From Bacillota bacterium (GTDB taxonomy: Bacteria; Bacillota; Clostridia; Lachnospirales; Lachnospiraceae): 15,723 nucleotides of DNA. Made by a program: the position numbers and the translations under genes. Location: assembly GCA_023411225.1 (NCBI GenBank), contig JAEYPA010000109.1, positions 1 to 15,723 on the forward strand. Reading direction: 5' to 3'. Below, one piece after another: positions 7,923 through 14,690 of this stretch. Position 1 is the stretch's first letter, and each line of letters starts with the position of its first letter. The notes beneath the pieces were generated by a model. That model had not been told where the DNA came from, ran no database searches, and saw nothing but the letters and a program-made list of their open reading frames with translations.

Positions 7923-9401
7923 TTACTTTTCCTCTATACTTGGAACTTCACCATTTAATACCTGCTTAATATAACCAGTAGCTTCGGCAATCTTTTCATC
8001 ATCCATATACATTACATAACCTTTTTTCTTCTGATTGCTATAGGTCGTTCTAGAACCACCCTCACCACTTACTCCGAAGGTAGAAACGTGCCAGGAACCA
8101 CCATCGCTTAACTGCATCTGTACAAGCGCAGCAAGCTCATCGTAAGACAGATCCATCATAACGCAATCTTTTACAGCTGATAAAATATCACCAAAACCAT
8201 TTAAGATAGCAGGAGAGGATGCCTCTTTTATCACCGCTTTAATAAGTTCCTGCTGATTTTTATTACGCTGCAAGTCTCCAGATGGAAATGCATGTCGCTC
8301 ACGAACAAATGCCAAAGCCTTCGCTCCATCTACAACATTATCTCCTTCTTTAAATCTTTCCCCATGCTGTGCAACAAAGTCACGATCCGAATGCACCGTA
8401 ACTGTGCCAAGAGCATCAATAATAGACTTAAATCCAGTAAAATTAACCTTAGCATAGTAATTAATATCTATTCCATACAGTTTCTCCAATGTACCCTTAG
8501 AGCATTCCACTCCATAAAGACCAGCATGTGTCAGTTTATCATAGTCTGAACCAGAAACTGTAGTCTGTACATAATAGTCACGAGGGGTAGACGTTAAAAG
8601 AATCTCTTTCGTCTTAGGATTAACAGTAGCAATTACGTTAACATCACTTCTACTCTTTGCAGAGATTTCTCCATAAGTATCGTTACCTGACAATAACACA
8701 CTAAATGGCTGCTCTGTAATGCTAGAAACCTTGTTATCATTTTTCTTTTTTGTTACATGTTCATAGCTATCCAACACCCTTATTTCCTTTTGAAAATTAG
8801 GGTAAACATCCTCAATATTAGGCATCACTGAAGTATTTAAAAGTATAACCTTACATTCCTTTTTATATAACGCCTCCACCAGACTAGGACTATCAACGTA
8901 CTCCTTTGTTTTTAAAGTTGAGGCTAATTTGGTCTGAATATCTTTAATAATCTTTTTATAAGAATCATTTTTTTGTGTTGTATCTATACCAAACTCTTCG
9001 TTTTTGACATCATTGATAGTCTCAGAAGGATCATCCTTTAGAACAATCACTTGAAAATAATCTACTTCCCTGGAATCGGTAACCTTGTCTAATGTATTAC
9101 TAGTTCTATAAACATAATAGCAACCGATACTAAGAATTACACAAAAAAGCGCTATCACAACCTTAAAAGATATATGAGCTCTTCCCCGACATCCTTGACC
9201 TAATATCATCAAAGCAAGAATAATAACTAATACCGCATCAATGCCTACAATATATAATGGTGCTAAAAGCTTAAATTGTATAAGTAAAATAGTAAGGCAA
9301 ATTGTTAATAAAGCTTGAATTACAAGAAAAACAATCCCTACCTTCCTATTTTTTAATCGCCCAAACATCTTATGCTTGTTCTGCGAATTTCTATCCTCCA
9401 A
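7923..9401 (-). CDS. LytR-CpsA-Psr (LCP) family protein, CpsA-like with accessory domain
   Basis: LCP proteins attach teichoic acids or capsule polymers from polyprenyl carriers to peptidoglycan. This 492-residue protein has three membrane segments (about 21-42, 45-68, 79-98), an extracellular accessory region (about 113-220), and the LCP catalytic domain (about 232-395). Key features are VLLSGNDTYG (235-244), SRSDVN with R251 and D253, STPRD with R274, and FVRERHAFPSGDLQRNKNQQ (365-384) with the conserved arginines for pyrophosphate and lipid binding. A C-terminal region of about 95 residues follows. The three-helix plus accessory plus LCP layout matches streptococcal CpsA rather than single-helix TagT/U/V. 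The start is TTG at 9399-9401, with GGGAGGAAG 7 bases before it; no better ATG has a ribosome binding site. It is flanked by its own promoter and terminator. Which polymer it transfers cannot be told. Confidence 0.92.
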   Translation of the reverse strand: MEDRNSQNKHKMFGRLKNRKVGIVFLVIQALLTICLTILLIQFKLLAPLYIVGIDAVLVIILALMILGQGCRGRAHISFKVVIALFCVILSIGCYYVYRTSNTLDKVTDSREVDYFQVIVLKDDPSETINDVKNEEFGIDTTQKNDSYKKIIKDIQTKLASTLKTKEYVDSPSLVEALYKKECKVILLNTSVMPNIEDVYPNFQKEIRVLDSYEHVTKKKNDNKVSSITEQPFSVLLSGNDTYGEISAKSRSDVNVIATVNPKTKEILLTSTPRDYYVQTTVSGSDYDKLTHAGLYGVECSKGTLEKLYGIDINYYAKVNFTGFKSIIDALGTVTVHSDRDFVAQHGERFKEGDNVVDGAKALAFVRERHAFPSGDLQRNKNQQELIKAVIKEASSPAILNGFGDILSAVKDCVMMDLSYDELAALVQMQLSDGGSWHVSTFGVSGEGGSRTTYSNQKKKGYVMYMDDEKIAEATGYIKQVLNGEVPSIEEK

Positions 9402-9444
9402 ATTACTTCCTCCCTTTTGTCAATTGCATAACAATGCAGAAGTA

Positions 9445-9473
9445 ATTGTACTCTATTTTTTTAATCGATGCAA
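9445..9473 (-). promoter_or_regulatory. Promoter of the LCP gene
   Basis: TTGCAT (-35, 9468-9473) and TACAAT (-10, 9445-9450) on the minus strand are spaced by exactly 17 bases, about 45 bases before the TTG start. The spacer is A-rich. A candidate sigma-A site by eye. Confidence 0.6.
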
Positions 9474-9475
9474 GT

Positions 9476-9515
9476 GTAAATCGCCCCTAAAAACCAATAT
9501 TCGAGGACGATTTAC
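9476..9515 (-). repeat. Hairpin between the DUF4914 gene and the LCP gene
   Basis: GTAAATCG (9476-9483) and CGATTTAC (9508-9515) are perfect arms. The next four positions pair only in minus-strand RNA, where two C-A mismatches of the plus strand become G-U pairs, giving a stem of 12. This suggests it works as RNA after the DUF4914 gene. No U-run follows, so it is a poor terminator and may instead protect the 3' end or be processed. Confidence 0.5.
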
Positions 9516-9535
9516 TTAATATTATCTTAATTTTC

Positions 9536-11416
9536 TTAAAACCGCATAGGTATAAGCTCGATGTAATCCTCCAGTGTACCATCCTTCATAAAACATTCAA
9601 TAATCTGTCTTCCCAATGGATGAAGTTCTTCTACCATATATTGTTCTAATTCCTTTTTAAAGAAATCTACTAACATCTTAGCGCCGGCATCATATCCATC
9701 TTCACCTAACTCCGGCTGAACCTCTGGCTGTAAAAACGCCTTTCTCAAATAATGACCATCTATCTTTAAAGAATCTAGACAATATCCTAATAATGTGCAT
9801 CTAGATTGCTTCAGATGACCTGGTTTAAACTTAGCACTTCCACGTCTTGCAATATATTCTCTGGCGATCCACTGTGGCATAAAGCCAACCTCATAGACAC
9901 CGATGTGCTGGTTAGGAATCAAGATATATCTCGTACTTGGAGAAGCAAGAATCTGTTCCAGTAGCAGATTTGCCTGGGTAACTCTACGGCCTGTTGCAAA
10001 TGGCCAGTAGGAGCCTACTCCCTCACTACTCATACCCTGAGTATCCAAAATACTTGGATTATTGTAGCCTCTAGGAGCAACCAATCTCCAAAGCCATGCC
10101 AAGGCAGGAGGTAGCATTTGAAAGATTCCTAGTATTCCATAGTTCGGATTTTGCCTTGTTGTAGGTGGAGTTCTAACCCCAAAGCTACGTACATCTACCT
10201 CCACAGGCTCATTTACGATATCATCCACCATATATCTTGGGAGGATTGCTCGTGGATTTGGGCAAGGATTACCTGAGGAATCTAAAACATGTTCCCATGG
10301 CAGACAAGTTGAGTTAGCCACAGCATCCAAGCTAAAAAAGACAAGTGGTTTACTTGGCTGAATGAAATTCTTTTCCAGAGTAGGAGCACTTCCATAGCGG
10401 GTGATATGGTCTACACGCAAAAACCAACCAGCTTCCGCATCTTTAAGTACTAACTTCTTACTGTCATTTTGCATAGCATGATTGCAAAGTGCCATATCAT
10501 CTGTAACTGGCCTTAACTCACAGGTTTCTGTCAAATCCAGATAAGTTTTCTCCTTAGTCAGTGTATTTCTGGCCATAACGATTCGTTGATCCATTTGCCT
10601 GTGAATCGGTTCTAACATCTCGCTCTTACCACCGCCAGAAGCACCTTCATGCATAATAACAATTTCGTTGTCATAGGGGGTAATTACTTTTACTGTTGAA
10701 GCATGACAGGTAACCCAACCTTCCTCTTCACCAATATTAAGGAGCACACTATATATCCCCTTCTTTGCGCTTGGACCAGGATATAAATTATAGGAGAATA
10801 CTTCATGTACCAGCTCAGTTCTATTGTGAACAACTATCTGCTTTCCATCAAAATGAGTGTGTCTAAAAGGTGGAGCTAAAAACACAATCGCTCTTGGAGT
10901 AAACCCTTCTTCAATCTCTTCATAGCTTAAAAAACCTTGAAGGTCCGAAAGAGCTACCGCAAAGCAGGCAGCATTACGTGGCCCAATGAAAAGCGCTTCG
11001 TAACCATAAGTATCTCCACCTGCCATAAATGGTACCGCAATGAGATCCTGTTCACTCAACCACTGCAAAGTCTGTTTTCTTGTTTCACTAAAGTCATTGC
11101 CATAAACCTCTTGATAGGTAGGTTTATCTGTTGGCTTTTGATCACCAATTAGCATACAATCTGGATCACGACGTCTCATGTAATCTTCTTCAAAGTTAAC
11201 TACAACTCCATTTTTACATCTTGTTACATTAGCTTCCACTACTCTACCCATACCTGGTACCTGATAAGCCACCTGAAAATGGTCTAAGTTCTCATCTCCT
11301 AAGGATAATCGGAAAAGTTCATCTCTTGACTTAGGAAAATAAATCGAGTTGCTATGGTATAACATATCTCTAACTTCCTGATTTAAATTGAATTTCTTCA
11401 TAGTATCATGCATCAT
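9536..11416 (-). CDS. Large DUF4914-like protein with HPr-kinase/PEPCK-type P-loop
   Basis: This 626-residue cytosolic protein of unknown function has no signal peptide or membrane segments. I recognise it as likely DUF4914 (PF16260) from length and character; this should be tested. Near the middle is HEGASGGGKSEMLEP (256-270), a Walker A loop closest in form to the GxSGxGKSE loop of HPr kinase and to the PEPCK P-loop, not a general ATPase. VTDDMALC (304-311) could supply a metal-binding acidic pair as in that fold. The N-terminal third (1-240) and the C-terminal third (400-626), with many Trp/Pro-rich segments, are unassigned. Start ATG at 11414-11416 has GAGG 6 bases upstream; a second ATG follows directly. 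It is transcribed alone from a promoter at 11679-11707 through a terminator-bearing leader. Nucleotide binding is inferred, not proven. Domain name confidence is moderate. Confidence 0.65.
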   Translation of the reverse strand: MMHDTMKKFNLNQEVRDMLYHSNSIYFPKSRDELFRLSLGDENLDHFQVAYQVPGMGRVVEANVTRCKNGVVVNFEEDYMRRRDPDCMLIGDQKPTDKPTYQEVYGNDFSETRKQTLQWLSEQDLIAVPFMAGGDTYGYEALFIGPRNAACFAVALSDLQGFLSYEEIEEGFTPRAIVFLAPPFRHTHFDGKQIVVHNRTELVHEVFSYNLYPGPSAKKGIYSVLLNIGEEEGWVTCHASTVKVITPYDNEIVIMHEGASGGGKSEMLEPIHRQMDQRIVMARNTLTKEKTYLDLTETCELRPVTDDMALCNHAMQNDSKKLVLKDAEAGWFLRVDHITRYGSAPTLEKNFIQPSKPLVFFSLDAVANSTCLPWEHVLDSSGNPCPNPRAILPRYMVDDIVNEPVEVDVRSFGVRTPPTTRQNPNYGILGIFQMLPPALAWLWRLVAPRGYNNPSILDTQGMSSEGVGSYWPFATGRRVTQANLLLEQILASPSTRYILIPNQHIGVYEVGFMPQWIAREYIARRGSAKFKPGHLKQSRCTLLGYCLDSLKIDGHYLRKAFLQPEVQPELGEDGYDAGAKMLVDFFKKELEQYMVEELHPLGRQIIECFMKDGTLEDYIELIPMRF

Positions 11417-11678
11417 TCTTTACCTCTTCTTTCTTCGTATTTGACTCGCTGATAACAACAAAAAAAACCGGCATCCGAAAAAAACGGATGCCGGTTTACT
11501 AACAACTTAGAATACTAATTTGTCTTGTCTTCCAACATACATAACATGAATCATTACCATTCCATACTACTACATATGGTCAACATGCTACAGCCTCATC
11601 TTCTCTTCTGTCACACAGAATAGAGTATGCTTCTGTTTCACTACAAACACACTACATAGTGTAAATGAACTCTAGGAC
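11417..11678 (-). promoter_or_regulatory. Approximately 255-nt 5' leader of the DUF4914-like gene, possible attenuator or riboswitch
   Basis: This stretch has no convincing gene. From the predicted start near 11672 it runs to the ATG at 11416 and contains the terminator at 11457-11497. Small hairpins can be drawn: CACT/AGTG near 11651-11662, ACAGAA/TTCTGT near 11615-11636, and CCATA/TATGG near 11563-11580. A 15-codon open frame (ATG at 11554, stop at 11507) ends 9 bases before the terminator stem, as leader peptides do, but its ribosome binding site is poor and it has no run of one amino acid. I do not recognise a known riboswitch class, and no clear antiterminator sequence complementary to the terminator arm was found. 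Confidence 0.45.
11457..11497 (-). terminator. Strong intrinsic terminator in the leader of the DUF4914-like gene
   Basis: A perfect 13-bp G+C-containing stem (arms 11465-11477 and 11485-11497, seven-base loop of one nucleotide type) is followed on the minus strand by eight T. It lies only about 45 bases before the next gene start and after that gene's best promoter, so it probably acts as a conditional attenuator as well as an end for priA-region transcripts. Confidence 0.9.
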
Positions 11679-11707
11679 ATTCTATTAAACAAGGAACCAA
11701 TTGTCAA
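11679..11707 (-). promoter_or_regulatory. Near-consensus sigma-A promoter for the DUF4914-like gene
   Basis: A perfect TTGACA (-35, 11702-11707) and TAGAAT (-10, 11679-11684) lie 17 bases apart on the minus strand. It starts about 40 bases after the MpsC-type gene stop, with A/T-rich sequence upstream. Expected transcription start near 11672. Confidence 0.8.
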
Positions 11708-11720
11708 CATATATAGACCG

Positions 11721-11750
11721 CATAATTCTACATAATTCGACATATTCCTA
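11721..11750. repeat. Three 10-bp-phased direct repeats upstream of the DUF4914 promoter
   Basis: On the plus strand the blocks CATAATTCTA, CATAATTCGA and CATATTCCTA follow each other without gap. The 10-bp period is close to one helical turn. They sit about 50-78 bases before the predicted start, where an activator could bind, and run into the stop codon of the MpsC-type gene. Confidence 0.6.
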
Positions 11751-12143
11751 CTGATATACAGAAACTGATACATTATTTTTTATTTTATCCTCAAGATCTT
11801 CGAGAAGCGATAATATAATAACCTTTTCACCGGTTTTAGTACTTACATCCATATGGGTGCTCACGATATCTATATCAAACGCCTCTTTTATCATTGTTTC
11901 CAATGTATTTCTGCCTTCCTCAAAAAGTAAGATATAAACCTGTTTAAATAATTCAATCCCTTTTTCGGAAGAAGCCATATGCTTTTCAGCCTGGCTTAAA
12001 TAATTTATCATTCGTATGATAATCATGTCATTAATAATATAGGAGCGAATAGTCTTTGGACCCCGTCCAGAATTAACAACTTCAAACTTACTGACTATCT
12101 CACTGATCTTTGCTTCTAATTGGCCTTTTGTCATACTAGTCAA
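11748..12143 (-). CDS. MpsC/DUF2294-type small protein
   Basis: This is a small soluble protein of 131 residues. The pattern KGQLEAKISEIVSKFE (6-21), GRGPKTIRSYIINDMIIIR (26-44), the central LLFEEGRNTLETMIKEAF segment (72-89) and DVSTKTGEKVIILSLLEDLE (98-117) matches the DUF2294 family (PF10057, named MpsC after a proposed Staphylococcus cation-translocating system). The biochemical role is not settled; no MpsA or MpsB partner is seen here. There are no membrane segments. The start is TTG at 12141-12143 because GGAGG lies 6 bases before it; the ATG three codons later would be about 15 bases from that site. The gap to priA is 16 bases, so the two are cotranscribed. Confidence 0.8.
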   Translation of the reverse strand: MTSMTKGQLEAKISEIVSKFEVVNSGRGPKTIRSYIINDMIIIRMINYLSQAEKHMASSEKGIELFKQVYILLFEEGRNTLETMIKEAFDIDIVSTHMDVSTKTGEKVIILSLLEDLEDKIKNNVSVSVYQ

Positions 12144-12159
12144 TTATTTCCTCCTTCCT

Positions 12160-14403
12160 TTAGTATCCATTCATTGGATTGAAGTCATATTGTACACTAC
12201 AATTAGAGAAAATGGAAGAATAATCTACAAAACCCTCCATAAAGTTCTTAATTTCCTTAAGAGCCCCATAGTCCTTGGCCTTAATATGAATAACAAAGCG
12301 ATAGATATCATTTACCTTACTAAGTATGCCACGAGTAGGGCCAATGACCTTAAGTGATTCTTCTGTCTCAGATTTAGCAAAGCCCTCTGTCACAGCAGTT
12401 GCTATCATCTGACTTGCTTGCTTTGCCAATTCTTCTTTTTTAGAGGTAATAAGTATCGCCATGATATTGGCTGCCGGTGGGTAACCAAGCAAAGTACGGA
12501 ACATCATTTCCTGTTCATAGAAACCTTCGTAATCATTCTGTTTCGCACACTCAATACTATAATGCTTTGGATTATAGGTCTGGATGACAACCTCTCCGGG
12601 TTTTTCACCTCTTCCTGCTCTACCAGCTGCTTGGGCAAGGAGCTGATAGGTTCGCTCTGATGCCCGATAATCACTGGCATATAAGGAGAGATCTGCTGCC
12701 ATAATCCCTACTAAGGTGACATCCTTAAAATCATGTCCCTTCACAATCATCTGCGTTCCCACCAGAATGTCTGCCTCATGATTAGCAAAAGCTGATAGTA
12801 TTCTCTGATGACCTTCCTTTCCCGTGGTGGTATCAGTATCCATGCGAAGGACCTTTGCCATAGGGAATTCCTTTTTCACACACTCTTCTACTTTCTGCGT
12901 ACCAGTTCCAAAGGCTGCTATATATGGAGAGCCACATTTCGGACAACGCTTTGGCGTAGGCACCTCATAGCCACAATAATGACATAGTAAACGCCCGTTG
13001 TTGTGTGAGGTTAAGGAGACATCACAGTGAGGACATCCCATTACATACCCGCAGGCTCTACAGGAGACAAAACCTGCATATCCTCTTCGATTAATAAACA
13101 ACATAATCTGTTCTTTCTTTTCTAATCGGTCTAAAATTAATGCTTTTAAATGTCTGGAGAAAATGGAGCGATTCTTGGCTTTTAGCTCCTCTCTTAAGTC
13201 CTCTACATACACCGTAGGAAGAGTACCTTCTCCAGCTCGTTTGTCAATGGTATAGAGCTTATAGTCACCTATTTTTGCATGATGATACGCCTCTAAGGAT
13301 GGGGTAGCAGAGCCAAGTACAACTGCTGCACCTGCCAATCTGGCTCGTTCGATTGCAACCTCCCTGGCATGATATTTGGGAGGATTCTCACTTTTATAGC
13401 TTCCCTCATGCTCCTCATCAATTAGAATCAACCCTAGATTTTGAAATGGTGTAAATAGAGCCGATCTCGGTCCAATCATTACATCAATTAGACCTTCTTT
13501 GGCTCTAGTGCATTGATCATACCTCTCCCCGGCAGATAATCTGGAATTCATTATGGACACTCTGTTCCCAAAACGTCGGTAAAATCGATTCACCGTCTGG
13601 TACGTCAGTGCAATCTCCGGTATCAGCACAATTACCTGTTTCTCTTGGGCCAGAACCCCTTCGATAATCTCCATGTAGACTTCTGTCTTTCCACTACCAG
13701 TAATGCCATGTATCAGGTAAGTTCTTCTCTCTCCTTGATTAAACTCTTTAAGGATACTTATTGCTATCCTCTGTTGTTCTTTATTAAGAGCAATCCTTGT
13801 CTGTTCCATGGATAGTTCCTTGATTGGATTTCGATAAACCACTTGTGAGGAGCACTCTAGAATTCCTTGCTCCTCCATATCCTTAATCGTCAGCCGACTA
13901 ATATTCAATTCTCCAGTCACCACCTCATAGCTTAAGGTAGTGTTCTCTATTAAGGCTTCTAGTAGACGAATTCTGGCCTTATAACTCTTTTTTTGGTATA
14001 AGCGAAGGGAATCCAATGCCTGCTCCTTGGTAACTGCTAAATGAATGTATCTCTTTTCAACATTTTTCACGCTCTTCTTTATGGGAATTACAGTTCTAAG
14101 AGCATCATTCATGGTGGCTCCATAGTTATCTTTTATCCAGTAAGCCAATTGAATCAACTGAGACTCGATTACCAGACTTCCCTCTACAATTCCCTCTATA
14201 GATTTCATTCTCTCTATAGGATAATTAGCCTCCTGACTTAAGCCTACCACATAGCCTGTCCGCTTATTGTTACCTTTTCCAAAGGGGATGTTGACCAGTG
14301 TACCAATGACAACCTGTCCCTCTATTTCTTCTGGCACAGTATACTGATATGTTTTATCCAAATTTTCATGACTAATATCTACAATTATATCCGCAAATAT
14401 CAC
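12160..14403 (-). CDS. priA: Primosomal protein N' (replication restart helicase PriA)
   Basis: PriA recognises stalled forks and D-loops, unwinds DNA 3' to 5' and loads the replicative helicase. From this start it has 747 residues. The N-terminal DNA-binding region begins MIFADIIVDISHENLDKTYQY. Helicase motifs include Walker A GITGSGKTE (about 233-241), DEEH (329-332), GSAT (364-367), GTQMIVKGHDF (549-559) and QAAGRAGRGEKPGEV (591-605). Eight cysteines in four CxxC-like pairs (about 448/451, 457/460, 474/477, 487/490) bind two zinc ions. The C-terminus ends DFNPMNGY, the usual position for the family. The start is GTG at 14401-14403: AGGAGG lies 8 bases upstream, while a GTG at 14412 overlaps that site. 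It is followed at once by the MpsC-type gene. Confidence 0.97.
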   Translation of the reverse strand: MIFADIIVDISHENLDKTYQYTVPEEIEGQVVIGTLVNIPFGKGNNKRTGYVVGLSQEANYPIERMKSIEGIVEGSLVIESQLIQLAYWIKDNYGATMNDALRTVIPIKKSVKNVEKRYIHLAVTKEQALDSLRLYQKKSYKARIRLLEALIENTTLSYEVVTGELNISRLTIKDMEEQGILECSSQVVYRNPIKELSMEQTRIALNKEQQRIAISILKEFNQGERRTYLIHGITGSGKTEVYMEIIEGVLAQEKQVIVLIPEIALTYQTVNRFYRRFGNRVSIMNSRLSAGERYDQCTRAKEGLIDVMIGPRSALFTPFQNLGLILIDEEHEGSYKSENPPKYHAREVAIERARLAGAAVVLGSATPSLEAYHHAKIGDYKLYTIDKRAGEGTLPTVYVEDLREELKAKNRSIFSRHLKALILDRLEKKEQIMLFINRRGYAGFVSCRACGYVMGCPHCDVSLTSHNNGRLLCHYCGYEVPTPKRCPKCGSPYIAAFGTGTQKVEECVKKEFPMAKVLRMDTDTTTGKEGHQRILSAFANHEADILVGTQMIVKGHDFKDVTLVGIMAADLSLYASDYRASERTYQLLAQAAGRAGRGEKPGEVVIQTYNPKHYSIECAKQNDYEGFYEQEMMFRTLLGYPPAANIMAILITSKKEELAKQASQMIATAVTEGFAKSETEESLKVIGPTRGILSKVNDIYRFVIHIKAKDYGALKEIKNFMEGFVDYSSIFSNCSVQYDFNPMNGY

Positions 14404-14431
14404 ACACTGCACCTCCTGTTCCTGTTGATTT

Positions 14432-14457
14432 ATTATAGACCATTTTCCCCTATTATA
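14432..14457 (-). promoter_or_regulatory. Possible priA promoter region (two TATAAT boxes)
   Basis: Two perfect TATAAT hexamers on the minus strand occur at 14452-14457 and 14432-14437, 30-50 bases before the priA start. Neither has a good -35 at the proper distance; TGGGTA precedes the first at 17 bases. The rest of the stretch to 14546 is A/T rich and shows no other structure. Low certainty. Confidence 0.35.
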
Positions 14458-14540
14458 CTATATTTTGATTCAAATACCCATTATTCAATTAAGTAAATGA
14501 ATGTACAATAGCAAGAATAAGCGATAACCTCTATAATATT

Positions 14541-14600
14541 GTAAAATAATTCTGGCAATAAAAATACGATGCATTACATGCAATCTTATTGCCAGAATTA
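14541..14600 (-). terminator. Long perfect inverted repeat, probable murF terminator
   Basis: Arms 14547-14560 and 14587-14600 are a perfect 14-bp inverted repeat around a 26-base loop, which itself can fold into a 7-bp stem with one bulge (GAT-GCAT / ATGC-A-ATC). On the minus strand the 3' arm is followed by TTTTACAATATT, a short U-run; on the plus strand no U-run follows. A weak terminator for murF is the simplest reading, but the unusually long structured loop leaves room for another role. Confidence 0.5.
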
Positions 14601-14624
14601 CATTTAAATGAGTTTTATATTACT

Positions 14625-14675
14625 TCAGCCCCTGTAATTATCGAGGATGCCACTTTCCTCCTGGAACGCCCCCAT
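14625..14675 (-). CDS. Possible 16-codon microprotein after murF
   Basis: ATG at 14673-14675 follows AGAGGAAG by about 10 bases and opens a frame reading MGAFQEESGILDNYRG before TGA. It begins 15 bases after the murF stop. It is too short to judge by composition; a second, overlapping GTG frame of 12 codons is equally possible, so translation is unproven. The stretch otherwise contains no gene. Confidence 0.15.
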   Translation of the reverse strand: MGAFQEESGILDNYRG

Positions 14676-14690
14676 ATATTCGCTTCCTCT

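Noticed and set aside
7557..7958. Plus-strand frame of 133 codons opposite def and the LCP terminator
   Set aside because: It reads through the def gene, its promoter and the terminator hairpin, so it is an antisense shadow.
9504..9540. Intrinsic terminator of the DUF4914-like gene
   Set aside because: The hairpin at 9476-9515 lacks a following U-run on the minus strand, so I list it only as a hairpin.
11498..11678. Known riboswitch or T-box
   Set aside because: I looked for the T-box motif and for cores of familiar riboswitches and recognised none; the leader is therefore reported only as a possible attenuator.
12418..12660. Plus-strand frame of 80 codons inside priA
   Set aside because: Covers the conserved helicase region of priA on the other strand; no independent evidence.
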